From Bisporella sp. PMI_857 (Eukaryota > Ascomycota > Leotiomycetes > Helotiales > Helotiaceae): DNA of 64,000 nt. A model generated the notes under the pieces. It was not told where the DNA came from. It worked only from the letters and a program-made list of their open reading frames with translations, and searched no databases. Below, piece by piece: positions 24,567-34,831 of the stretch (the stretch's first letter is position 1; the number at the start of each line of letters is the position of its first letter). The position numbers were made by a program, and so were the translations under genes. Location of the stretch: the NCBI GenBank assembly GCA_021307315.1, contig JAJSPD010000031.1, positions 248,001-312,000 on the forward strand. Direction: 5' to 3'.

Positions 24567-25331
24567 TAAGTCGTAAACTCCCTTTTCTCATCAGCTGCTA
24601 ATAGTAGAATAGCATTTCTTGGTCATAGGGGAATAGAGGAATAGACATAGACGAGAGAATATCTAGACAACTATCTTCATTGTAAATATTAATGTAATGT
24701 ACGGTGGTGATTACTCGCGAAGACCCAATCTATCATCTTTGAAGCGATTGTATTTGCAATTTATCCTAAACTTCAACCTCTTGATAGAAGGGCAAGCCAA
24801 TGCGAACAGTAGTGTAAACACGAAGCGTGGGGGATCCAGCTCTATGTCCTAAAAATGATCCAACATAAATCAGGAGCAAAAAGCTTGGTATAAGTTGCCT
24901 CTACCCACCTTCCATCAGTGCAAGTTCCTGTGATCAATGAAACAGCTTGCCGCCGCGTATGTTTAGGGCTTGTCGTAACTGGAAGCTTGCTCAGCAGATT
25001 ATAGTAAGATGAAAGCCAGGGAGGCTAAATGTCCACCTTTCCGTGCATAGCTTCTTAACACCGCCTAATACCTATTATGGTTCATATAATTAACTGACTC
25101 AATCCACATCAAGATCGCAAAGATCCTTGCATGTACGCCATCCCAAACTTTGAAGAATATGATTTCTTTGTGGGGACAAGAACATTTCGGGGGACTTGGA
25201 ATAACTTAATTTAACTTGTTTTGAGGTTGAGTTTTTTGGGGGGGTTTTCGTGAACTCGTTACACATAAAACTTTAATACCGTCACCAGATCCCCAAATGC
25301 TACCGCAAACCAAACGGGCCTTCCAAAAGCA
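24567..25331. other. Intergenic between convergent genes
   Basis: 3' regions of the ZIP and six-hairpin glycosidase-like genes. No supported ORF, RNA gene or repeat beyond short homopolymers. Confidence 0.6.
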
Positions 25332-27964
25332 TCACCTGAGACCCTCATTCCTTTTGACAGCAAGGAACGTCAGGCTCCACAACTGCACAACATCGCTTTC
25401 CGTAGGACTCACGCCCGCAGGCGGCGGCAGCGCTCCCAGATCGGTATACTCGAACTTGTTGGTCTCCTCATTGAACGTCCAGCTCCAAACCTCGGTGCTC
25501 AAATGCTCTTCATTCTCCGCAATCGTATCCCAAAGGATATTGTAAGCGCGCTTCGCGTTCCCATATACGCCGCCGGCGCAAAACTCAGGCACGTCTGACG
25601 AATTGCAGCGTGCGAGCTGCAGCTCGAGTCCGCGGGCCATCATCGCCAGCTGCCAGCTCCAGACTACGGTCCCGTGGTACGCGTTGCGCGTGAAGTTCGC
25701 GGCGTAGACTGGGGAGTCGCCGTAAGCGGGATTCGCTACAAAGAGCCCGACATCGCTGAGGAGGCCGGCGGGGAAGGTGTGTTGAATGTTGTTTGCTGTC
25801 GCGTTTAGGAGGCTGGTCAGCTGGGCCTGGTTTGTTGTGTTGAGGAGGAAATGTCGGAAGCAGTCATCCGTGTTCATCACGGCGACTTGGGAGAGGTTGT
25901 TGTTTCCTTCGAGGGCGACGGCGTGGAATGATATATCGCTGTTGAGCGTAGAGGATTGAGACTCTAAGCCAGGAATCGCGATGGAGGTTGTGTAGTTTTC
26001 AAGCCGAGCTTGTGCGGTGTCGAGCGGGACGTTTACTTCGAAGAATGGCAACGTAGAATCTTCCCAGATGGTGGCATATTTACCAATGAGTGTTGCATTA
26101 AAGTCTAGGATGCCCGCGGTTGAGAGGATGGCGATCGAGCGAAGTGCTGCTGGAACAAGTGCTGTGTTCACGTCCAACGGGATACGGCCACCGCCAATCC
26201 CATAAGTACTATCCCGCCATTGACCTACGATCTCACCTTGCTTCAGATGGATCAAATTGTCGATGGTCTGATTTTCAGGCGCCGTGAAAGGTGTTGCAAG
26301 TCCAACGATTTTGTCGGCGTTTATTTTTAATAGTTCTTTATAGGTCAAATTGGAGTTTTCCGGAAGCGCGCTCGCCACGGTACTGCGAAAGTTAGCAATT
26401 TTTAAAGGCAGTGGTATTTTTGTGTGCTGAAGGTCGCAAGAGGATGGGGGTTTACTGATACGCAAGGACTCAAACTTACGATAGGAAGGCTGATGCTCTG
26501 GCGGATCCGCTTGGGTTCTGGACAAAATGCCGCTCCACAAGAACAGGCAAGAAGAAATCCGTATCAATCTGGGTATGTTTAGCCCGCCCCCCCGTTAAAC
26601 CATGTGGGCACCTTACCATCTTATAATCACACAACGGAGCAGTGCTCGTTATATTTTGCTGGGAATTAAGCCATGTTGCATAGTCTCCAATTGTCTCCTC
26701 GTGACACGCTGATCCATCCGTGCTATTAATCCTTTCTAGAACTCCAGAGATGACAGCTTCAATAGCTCCACCCTCTCCCACACTCAGTACTGGTTTAAGT
26801 AGCAGAGCTGCTATCATAGAATCTCGTCCAAAGTAGGTAAGGAAACGCCAAGCTCCAGCCGTCAGTTTCGTTGTGTACGATAGGAAAGAAAGCGATGTTG
26901 CCTGTTGCGGGAATTGACTGAGTAGGGCAGATGATTCGGGGCTGAGAACCTCATTTGCGCTTAGTTGTTCTAGTTGTGGATAGTTGAAGGAGGCATTGAA
27001 AGTGTATGTTCCCGCCTCAAACTTTGCTATATTGTTTTGTAGGTCTATGGTGAGATTTACACTGCTGAATGAAAAGCGTGTGGTGGTGATGTTGTCCAGC
27101 CAAAGTCGGGACAGCTCCAGAACATTACCGGTTTTAGAGTACTTAATAGTATCTTGGATTTCAGAGCGGAGTAGACTTGGTCCCTCCACGAAGTCTCGAA
27201 TCGTTCGGATACTTCCTAATATAGCTACCGTGAGGGTAGCTGAGCTATTGAACCGCAGCTGTGTGCTAACCCCAACGGTTGCGTTACCACCAGAGGTATT
27301 ATCATAAATTGGAGACAGAGGCGAGCTACTGGAAGAGTTAAGCAACTGAATTCCGAGGCTCCCATTGAATCCATTTTGCGGTTCAAAATATATTACAATG
27401 CCGCTATTTCCCGCTGGCCAAGCTACCAGGACTCTGGGGCCGATGATAGTCAGATTGCTCTCTGGGAGAGGGCTTGTTATCACGACTTGTGATGCAGCGT
27501 TGCAATCTGAATAGAAGTAGTTATCAAATGGAGGTGAAGAAAGCTGGAGAGTGGTTGATGGTGTGGAACAATTCCCTTCGGAACCTCTGGATGTTGGAAC
27601 AGAGCTCAACCGATCATTCTTGCACCTGAGCCTGTTAAACCTTAATTTTTACTTGCTCATAGCATATTCTACTTACGAGTAATCTTCGGGATGATAACAA
27701 TCTGGGCCACAACGTAACGTAGGTATCCCATCTATCAAAGGACACAAGAAGCCGCTGTCATAGCAAGTGTACTACCATTCAAGAGTTAGTAAGGCAAAAC
27801 CTATGTTCGAAAAGTAATATCTGACTCCTTACCTGAGAAGGGAGATAGTAGGCCTCGCCGCAAGGCTGCAAGCTCGAAGCTTGGCCTGCTCTTATTTGTG
27901 GCGTTAGAGCCAAAGTAGTACTAATAATTGAGCAAACAAATATCGCTTTTGACCACATATTCAT
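25332..27964 (-). CDS. Large secreted six-hairpin glycosidase-like protein
   Basis: Five exons: 27964..27833, 27771..27677, 27625..26617, 26568..26480 and 26382..25332, giving 791 aa; all joins keep phase. A signal peptide (MNMWSKAIFVCSIISTTLAL) is followed by a Cys-rich N-terminal segment with pattern PCGEAYYLPSQYTCYD...C..C, which may bind a wall polymer. The rest is a beta domain then an alpha-rich domain with AWRFLTYFGRDSMIAALLL and CDYKMIDTDFFLPVL, features of (alpha/alpha)6 glycosidases related to glycogen-debranching enzymes. Many N-x-S/T sites suggest heavy N-glycosylation. Substrate unknown. An ATG four codons upstream (27976) is possible. The 48-bp intron 26569..26616 has no stop and a length divisible by three. 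Confidence 0.85.
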
Positions 27965-29403
27965 CGTTCTAATCATCTAACATGCAACTTTTAATCTCAA
28001 AGCCATATGAACCATATGAAAGATTATTTACACGAAAGGCAAGATCACACAGAAGCAAATAATTCTTGCTGTGCAACTTGTCTAAATTATATTATAAGCG
28101 CGAAAGACAGACGTCATCCTCCCACGGACTGGAGTCCATTTCTCTAACATGGTCAAGAGTGCGGGGATGCGGGGATCCAAAAACCTTAAGCAGATCATCT
28201 TGAGATTCTAGTAGTAATAGTAACTTATTGTTTGTGTTGTCTCACTTCTGTTCAGGGCCTCCATCGACTCATTCGATAAGGTATACGGTAACCTGAGTAG
28301 TTTTGTGGGTAGGAAACAAAAATCAAGGAATCATAATCCATTTGTAGTGCTTGGAGGAAAACGCCTCTTCTTTGCGATAAACGTTCAAAAATCAACCTAT
28401 TATTTGCTATATTATGAATCTGCGTAGATAGCTTTGTTGCGTGTCGCATTTGGCTCCATTAATAGAAAACGCAATAGCACACTTTGGTGGATTCATAGGA
28501 ATACCTTCGCGATCCGCAGGCAAATGCAAGGTTCTTCCGCCAAGACCAACCACTTTCATCCCCAACAGATGTTTAACAATTAGCTTCTCCTATTGGTCGA
28601 TGCATGCCTAATAGCAGAAAGTATTAAATTTTCTTGTTTAAGGAAGGATCTGTCCTTGCTGCGCATATGCAATTGCGATCACATAGCATAATTAGTGAGC
28701 CAGAGCATTGTTATCGCACCAAATCATGCCTTGTAGCTCTTAAAGGGAAGCCTAATAAACTGAGGCGCAAGCGGATTCATTTGTGGGTAAAGTCCAGAAA
28801 AAAGCCTTCGGAAGCCTGCGAGCTTGGCTCACGATACGAAGCACAGAGCTACTATGGAAATGGTGTCTGGTCATCTGAATTATGAAGGGATAGAAAAACA
28901 TCTGTAGAAGAATATTATCGAAAAGATCGCTCAAGCCAGGCCAGTCATACTGGTGAGTAAGCTAAATGAGTAGAGATACCCTTTGGTGATGAATGGTGGC
29001 TTAGTATCTCACAACATGACATCCAAACCTCCAACCGCATCCTGCATGCAGTTTAATCTCAAAATAATATACCTGTCAGCCACGAGCAAGAGACTCAGCC
29101 TTGACATAGGAACAGCCTGAACTCACCTGGATCCAAAAGCTCTAACTTGTAGAGTTGCGATACCTCGTTTACTTATAATAGCCGTCAAAAGATTTGTTCA
29201 CTTTATGGAGCTATATTTGGCCTCAATTGCGAAATGCAACAAATCTTTAACGAATGTGCAAAGTGTAGAACAGCTGTCCAATGCGTGATTGGCCGTATGA
29301 GCTTTGAGATTTAGAGGATATAGGATGCAAAACTGAAGGCGATGCTTCTGATAGAATTATGATAATGCAGATTTTATGCTTGTATCAATGTGATATGCTG
29401 TAA
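27965..29403. other. Intergenic, nothing recognised
   Basis: 1.4 kb AT-rich spacer upstream of the glycosidase-like gene and downstream of thiamine pyrophosphokinase. The short ORFs lack family features. Confidence 0.6.
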
Positions 29404-30321
29404 TCAAGGGGATACTTCAAAGTCGATCGTAAACAAGACATCCTTGGTAGTCTTGATCGTGACCCAGTCTTCTTTCACGTGGTTGCTGGTGGAAATTTGG
29501 CCTCCAAATGCAGTTGGCCAATCCTCTACATCCCACTCCAAGCCGGATGTGGTGATAATTGAGGGCTCTTTGAGAGGAATTACACCAACGTGCCTGCCTA
29601 AACGCACTCCAGGACAAGATTCGCGAGCTTTTATTCTGTGAGTGCCCGACTTGAGAACGAAAGTAATAGATTCGCTAGAGAGAAGAAACATTCTTCCCGA
29701 GGCATAATCATCCTCTTGTTGCGAAATGTAGAGGTGCTGCATTGTTGCCATGCCTTGGTCAACACGACCACCAAGCCCTCCGATACAAACTATGTCTTTG
29801 ACTCGAGCTCCATTTTTGATGGCTTGAATTCTGGCACGTCGAGAACTGGAGCTTATGTGACGTTAGACCTTGAAGTTAAGATAAAATTCTATCTTATATA
29901 CAAGACAAGAAAGCCAAGGTACAGCTTACTTCGAAGGAGTGAAATCTGCACCTTTCGGAACCTGAAATCCTGAAAGATACTTGGTCGCCTTTCCAAAGTC
30001 TGTGGAATATTGATCCGAGTCATAAATGATTTCGCTGCCTTTCTGGATCCAATATGCCTTGACATCTTGCCGAAGGGAATCTAGGTCACCAATGATGGTA
30101 TCAAGATCCAAAGACACGTTTTCTGAATCTGCATTGATCAAATCATGAACACGATTTGCGCCTCCATCAGCACCGACATGGTAAATAGCATTCTGCCAGA
30201 CTTTTGCGTAGAAGGAAGCACGAAGCTCCTGTGGCTGATTGAGCGCAATGAGAGCAAAATCCCGGTGAAGTTGGGGATGATCAGAAAAAACATCTGCCGG
30301 GTGCCATTCAACTTGCGCCAT
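29404..30321 (-). CDS. thi80: Thiamine pyrophosphokinase
   Basis: Transfers pyrophosphate from ATP to thiamine to make thiamine pyrophosphate. Two exons (30321..29930 and 29851..29404) with a 78-bp intron, 279 aa. The N-terminal catalytic domain shows YHVGADGGANRVHDL, IIGDLDSLR and DQYSTDFGKATKYL, the substrate- and Mg-binding motifs. Exon 2 opens with RVKDIVCIGGLGGRVDQGMA, the conserved core, then the beta-rich thiamine-binding domain ending near WDVEDWPTAFGGQISTSNHV. The start codon now has the LTR element 151 bp upstream. Confidence 0.93.
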
Positions 30322-30477
30322 CGCTTCTGACAGATGATATTCTAAGATCCGAGTTCTATATAGCGTGTTTTAGTGAAATGCGAAGGCAATGACATGTGGG
30401 ATTGTTTTAGCAAGACTTTTACTAGTACATTTGGCAAGTTTTCAACGACGCCTTTATCTAGTCAACACATCCTAGTC

Positions 30478-30630
30478 TGTCAAGAATATTCAATAGTAAA
30501 TGGTATCACGTCGATAGAATATGGGTTGTTGAGTGCTTGTATTGTGTGTATGTATATATCGTCATATCTACGCTGTAGACATGAAGAGATTTCTAGTTCC
30601 TTGGCCTATTACGTAAGCCGATTCCTGACA
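30478..30630 (-). repeat. 3' LTR of the copia-type element
   Basis: 153-bp direct repeat of 32142..32294, with no mismatch found by eye, starting TGTCAAGAAT and ending ATTCCTGACA (plus-strand view). Confidence 0.95.
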
Positions 30631-30641
30631 CTCCCCCAGGC
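30631..30641 (-). promoter_or_regulatory. Polypurine tract
   Basis: Read on the minus strand, GCCTGGGGGAG directly abuts the 3' LTR; it would prime plus-strand DNA synthesis. Confidence 0.75.
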
Positions 30642-30984
30642 GTCGTAATATCTCCACTTCTCAATAGTATATAGAATCATGGTGTTTTGATCCTTTTGAT
30701 CCTTTGGCACCAATTCCATCTTTAGGTACTCCAACTAGCTAGGCCTCGTTAACTCCTACATCGAGAACAGCTTTTCTGACTCGAGGCACTTACGTCTCCC
30801 CCATTTAGGAGGAGTTCAGCAACCCTACAAACTAGTCCTTGAGACCTCATTTGTATTGTAGTACAAGAGTGCCTTGCTTTCGTACATGTATTGATACTGT
30901 GGTTCGACGAGTGTCAGCTTTGTATTTGATCTGAGGGTTTGAACTTAGCTCTTTTAAATTCTCAGCATCTTTCACAATCTTTGT

Positions 30985-31198
30985 ATAGCTCTGTAAAGCT
31001 TGCAGGAAGTCAACAATTTTAAGTATAAAGCACTCCTGCTCTTCTGTATAACTCTGCTTGGTTTACAGGAACAACAATAAGTATCAAGCACTTCTGCTCT
31101 TCTGTATAACTCTGCTTGGCTTACAGGAACAACAATTTCTAGTACAAAGCACTGCTGCTCTTCTGTATAACTCTGCTTGGCTTACAGGAACAACAACG
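30985..31198. repeat. Tandem repeats (58-61 bp) in the element's 3' region
   Basis: Three clear copies start at 31028, 31086 and 31147 (shared core CTCTTCTGTATAACTCTGCT, then TACAGGAACAACAA). A decayed fourth copy precedes them at about 30985. They sit between the gag stop codon and the 3' LTR. Confidence 0.85.
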
Positions 31199-31200
31199 AT

Positions 31201-32100
31201 CTAAGCGTAAAAATGATCTACTCCATCGATCTTACGATGTACAGCTGCAACAGTAACGCTTGCATGCTCCGTACGCTTTCTTTTCTTTGGCCTTTCTTCT
31301 TTTTCGTCGGAATCTTCGCTATCAGACTCGCGCTGTATAGTACGTCGCTGATACTTTTTGTAGTAAAAACAGTTAACTTGCAAGTGCCCCTTTTTCCCAC
31401 AAAAGAAGCATTTTTCATTTCGTATATTTGTATTGTTGTCCTTGTTCTTTTTATAGCTCTTCGTACGAGCTACAGAAGCTGATGCTGTAACAGTCGGTTC
31501 GACTGAAAGGTTCGGAGATTCGAGTGACTGCAACGAGTTGATGGTTTGTGCCAAATTAAGGTTTTCGCGATAGCAGAACTGTCGCTGACCTTGCCACTGA
31601 GGTGTGCTAGGTATAGCTTGCAGAATTCGATCGATCATGTCTCTCTCAGACAAAGCAAAAGTCGTATTCGAGAGTTGAGCCTGTATTGTTTCAAGTCGTA
31701 AAACGAACGTGCGAAGGCTCTCGCTTTCTGGTTTGAAGGCTTCGGCATAGAACTGTGCTTTCAAGTTGCCAGCAAATACGCTATCAGTCGTACGGTCGTA
31801 TGCTGACAGCTTTGTCCACATTGCCACTGTATTTTGTGTATCCATCTCGACACCGAGTGAAGTCTGCAGATTCGTAGAAACCGAGTTGAAAATGATCATT
31901 GCTCCGCGAGCATTAAGTTCGTCCCATTCCTTAAGAGATTGCGCATTCCCAGCCCTACGTCTTGTGCCATTAACGATCGGCCAGGTATTCGAAGAAATCA
32001 GAGCTGCTTTGCAGGTTTGAGAGAACTGAGTGTAGTTGTCGCCGTTGAGGATAAGGACACGTCCCCACTTGCAGGTGTAGTATTCGTTCTGCGTAGACAT
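31201..32100 (-). CDS. gag: Copia-type Gag protein
   Basis: 299-aa nucleocapsid/capsid polyprotein of the LTR element. The N-terminal region (LILNGDNYTQFSQTCKAALI) and the helical middle with MWTKLSAYDR, FVLRLETIQAQLS and MIDRILQAIP match copia-type gag. A CCHC zinc knuckle CFFCGKKGHLQVNC lies at residues 231-244 (C231, C234, H239, C244), followed by a Lys/Arg-rich tail. Only 41 nt separate the 5' LTR from the ATG. The frame closes after DGVDHFYA with no downstream pol. The protein is intact, so selection for Gag function in cis or trans is plausible. Confidence 0.92.
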   Translation of the reverse strand: MSTQNEYYTCKWGRVLILNGDNYTQFSQTCKAALISSNTWPIVNGTRRRAGNAQSLKEWDELNARGAMIIFNSVSTNLQTSLGVEMDTQNTVAMWTKLSAYDRTTDSVFAGNLKAQFYAEAFKPESESLRTFVLRLETIQAQLSNTTFALSERDMIDRILQAIPSTPQWQGQRQFCYRENLNLAQTINSLQSLESPNLSVEPTVTASASVARTKSYKKNKDNNTNIRNEKCFFCGKKGHLQVNCFYYKKYQRRTIQRESDSEDSDEKEERPKKRKRTEHASVTVAAVHRKIDGVDHFYA

Positions 32101-32129
32101 GCTGGCGGTTGTATGTAGTGCGCTAGGCC

Positions 32130-32141
32130 GGGCTCATAACC
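32130..32141 (-). promoter_or_regulatory. Primer-binding site to initiator tRNA-Met anticodon arm
   Basis: Immediately next to the 5' LTR. The plus strand reads GGGCTCATAACC, the sequence of the initiator tRNA-Met anticodon stem and CAT loop, so the element RNA is complementary to that internal region, as in Drosophila copia, rather than to a tRNA 3' end. Confidence 0.75.
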
Positions 32142-32294
32142 TGTCAAGAATATTCAATAGTAAATGGTATCACGTCGATAGAATATGGGTTGTTGAGTGC
32201 TTGTATTGTGTGTATGTATATATCGTCATATCTACGCTGTAGACATGAAGAGATTTCTAGTTCCTTGGCCTATTACGTAAGCCGATTCCTGACA
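32142..32294 (-). repeat. 5' LTR of the copia-type element
   Basis: 153-bp LTR matching 30478..30630. Its left end meets the primer-binding site and its right end the TAGTC duplication. Confidence 0.95.
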
Positions 32295-32474
32295 TAGTCG
32301 TATCATACACGTCGACACGTGACCTGGTGCTAAAAAATTAGAAAGCTTACCAATTAATCCCATCTCTCGGCGGACGAATCCATTCTCTCTCCATTTTGCT
32401 TTTGTCGCTCCTAGGCGTCCTACGCAAGTTCACGAATTCCAAAGTCTTATTTTCTTACGGAATCAGTCTTTACA

Positions 32475-33422
32475 ATGTATAAAAGCGTTTTCAGAGCCGT
32501 GCCTAGGCGTCCAGTAACATCCGCAGCACTTTGCCGCTCTTCAAGACGATGTATTAGCACAGCTCCACCCGCACAAAAGCGCAGAAGCTGGAAAAGTAGT
32601 GCAGTGAGATGGGGTATAGTTGCGGCAGGAATATATTACTACAACACAAGCAATGTCTTTGCAGAAGAACCTGAAGGTGCGCATTCGGACTCGTATTACT
32701 AACCATTACTAATGGACGTCCAGCTGCAATCCACCGTTTGGATGAATCTATTCACGCAGTTCAAGAGTCGAACCAACCTACAATAGACGCGATAGTTGAG
32801 GAAAAGCAGCGAAGACAGGCAGAGAAAGTCGCGGAAGAGGAGAAATTAGAACGAGCCGCCAGAGCAGCCTTAACTGCGGAGGAACCCACGGACAATAAAG
32901 AGGGCGATGGCGGATTAGACGGACTTGAAGAAGAGGCAGATCAACAGGGCGCGTTCAATCCTGAAACTGGCGAGATCAATTGGGAATGTCCATGTCTAGG
33001 AGGCATGGCACATGGCCCTTGTGGTGAAGAGTTCAAAGCTGCATTTAGCTGTTTTGTATACTCAAACGAGGAGCCGAAAGGTGTGGAGTGTATAGACAAG
33101 TTCAAGTAGGTCACTTTGAGCAATTTTCCTAATGGGGGAACTAACAAGATGTAGGGGCATGCAAGATTGCTTCCGACAACATCCAGAAATGTACGCCTCT
33201 GAATTAGATGAAGATGAAGACGAAATAGAAGAAGAGCTCCGAGAAAGGGAAAGGGCAAAGTCTGCGGAAGCCTCATCAGAAGCTTCGATTGAACCCACAG
33301 AGTTAAGCCCGAGTCCACCTAAGTTAGAAATGAAGCAACCTGCCAAAGAAACGCGAGAGTCGCTCGGCAATCCAGTGGAAGGTTCGTTAAAGGATGGGCA
33401 AAATAAATCTGAGGACGCATGA
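32475..33422 (+). CDS. mia40: MIA40, mitochondrial intermembrane-space import oxidoreductase
   Basis: Oxidative-folding receptor for CX9C and CX3C proteins in the mitochondrial intermembrane space. Exons are 32475..32676, 32724..33105 and 33155..33422 (introns 47 and 49 bp), 283 aa. An Arg-rich presequence (residues 1-45) is followed by a single membrane anchor ([11 protein letters not shown]), a charged linker, then the redox CPC motif at 156-158. The twin CX9C motif comes next: C167/C177 and C190/C200. The C-terminal tail is acidic and low-complexity. The start lies 175 bp from the end of the LTR element's target duplication, so its promoter may be affected. Confidence 0.95.
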
Positions 33423-34044
33423 TCATAGCACATATGATTTTCTAAAATCAAATGGCGGCATGTACAATATGTATCATTAGGCAGGCGCTAGGCGTCCTGT
33501 ATATAACCAAAATCCTATCCAAATGTATCACAAAGTATCGCGTGTTGTTTTGGCATTTTGAAGGGCCAGACTATTTGTCCCGAGGATCTTAAGCTTCTTA
33601 ACAAAGGCTGTATGCAGCTCTTGATCTCAGAATTCAATCGTATGATTGTAATCTAGTGGAGTGACATTTTGTGAATTCTCCTTTGGTCACACAACTATTT
33701 CATATTCCTGGTTCTTACCTTGATAAATGTTCATCTTTAATGATACTCTCTTTGTGTTCATTCAAACTGTGTACTGTGCATTGCGCATTTGGGTTTGAGG
33801 TGAATAATCTGGTGCCTCTAGCTTCTAGATGTCCTGCTCAGAGTCCTCCTACGTCACCGCTGGATGAGCTTGACCTTAAGCGACCCTTATCCCAGCCACA
33901 TCCCAAGCTTTCGTCTTCATGTGAACAAGGCACAACTTCCTCTTCACCGTTTCATCCACAGATTATCGAACATTCAGTCCAGAAATCATCGCTGCTTGTA
34001 GATTTCATCTTTTGTACCTACCTTCCGTCAACAACCCACCAACG
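33423..34044. other. Intergenic; upstream region of the OM14-like gene
   Basis: No supported gene. A long plus-strand open frame (33671..34303) overlaps the first OM14-like exons in another frame and has no family character. Confidence 0.6.
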
Positions 34045-34831
34045 ATGTCTTACGCAGCAGCAGCAGCTCCACATGCGGGGCAGAAGCAAACTGTTGACGA
34101 GGTATGGACAACTCCTTCTTGCGTCTTATGCAGATCGTTGTGACCTCGATGTTTTCCTTATCGAAGTATTGCAAACGTGTCGCAAACCATATTTACCTCG
34201 TCGCGGAACACCTCCTAACACTACAATAGAAGCGTGCGCCACCACCAGCAGAGTTGGAGGTCACAGACAGTGTTTCCACCTCTTCCCTTGTCGATGTCGA
34301 TAGCGAGTCTGTTCATACGGTGCCTTCTGATTTCCAGTCCCAAGAGAGTATGTTTCATTTCTTCCCGTGAGCTAAAGCTTATGCTTCGCAATTCTTTGAC
34401 CACCCATCTTGCATCACACATGATCTAACACCTAACTTTAGTCAAGACGGATACCCAACTTGAGCGTCTCGAGCATGAAGCCCTAGCTGCTGAGGCACGA
34501 GCCAAGGAGGAGGCCAAGAAGGCAGCCGCAAAATCAAAGAAGGAGGGAAAGAAGATCAAGAGCACATTCGAGGCAAATAGCGATAATCCAGTCTTTGTTG
34601 GTAATGCTATCGCAGTTGTGGCGTTGAGCGCTGGCCTTGGGTTTGGAGCGTATAGGAAGTATGCAGCAGGCGAGCTCACCTGGAAGGTCGTTGGTGCATG
34701 GACAGCCATTGTAGGATTATTCGCTGGTGCAGATTACTATCTAAGCTCGTAAGTATGCATATGTACTGATTACTGCATGCGCTAAGGATAAATTCAGGTA
34801 TCTCTTCAAGAATAAATACCCCAAGAAATGA
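34045..34831 (+). CDS. OM14-like mitochondrial outer-membrane protein
   Basis: Four exons, 34045..34101, 34230..34347, 34442..34748 and 34798..34831, all phase-consistent, 171 aa. The N-terminus MSYAAAAAPHAG, then TSSLVDVDSESVHTVPSDF, is a pattern I associate with fungal OM14-family proteins. A charged Lys/Ala-rich helix (EARAKEEAKKAAAKSKKEG) precedes two hydrophobic segments (NAIAVVALSAGLGFGAY and WKVVGAWTAIVGLFAGADYY) and a basic tail KNKYPKK. OM14 is an outer-membrane protein linked to ribosome docking in yeast; the assignment here is by layout and moderately sure. Confidence 0.72.

Larger units (their letters stand above)
30473..32299 (-). mobile_element. Gag-only, non-autonomous Ty1/copia-type LTR retrotransposon with target duplication
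   Basis: The element proper is 30478..32294 (1,817 bp), oriented on the minus strand. It has two 153-bp LTRs (TGTCAAG...CCTGACA, 5'-TG..CA-3'), in which I see no differences, flanked by the 5-bp target duplication TAGTC at 30473-30477 and 32295-32299. Next to the 5' LTR is a primer-binding site resembling the anticodon arm of initiator tRNA-Met; next to the 3' LTR is a polypurine tract. The only ORF is gag (31201..32100). No protease, integrase, reverse transcriptase or RNase H is present; about 570 bp of non-coding sequence with tandem repeats fills the space after gag. Matching LTRs and an intact duplication indicate a recent insertion mobilised by a partner's enzymes. Confidence 0.93.

Noticed and set aside
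30642..30984. Remnant pol sequence in the 3' part of the LTR element
   Set aside because: I translated the minus strand and found no integrase, reverse transcriptase or RNase H motif, and every frame is interrupted.
30985..31198. Regularly spaced repeats resembling a CRISPR array
   Set aside because: They are head-to-tail tandem copies with no unique spacers, inside a eukaryotic LTR element.
32119..32141. Possible tRNA-Met gene fragment from the CAT anticodon stem-loop
   Set aside because: Only the anticodon arm is matched and it abuts the LTR exactly, so it is the element's primer-binding site; no acceptor stem or T arm is present.
33671..34303. 210-codon plus-strand ORF upstream of the OM14-like gene
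   Set aside because: It overlaps the OM14-like exons in another frame and shows no family features; the spliced frame is clearly the coding one.
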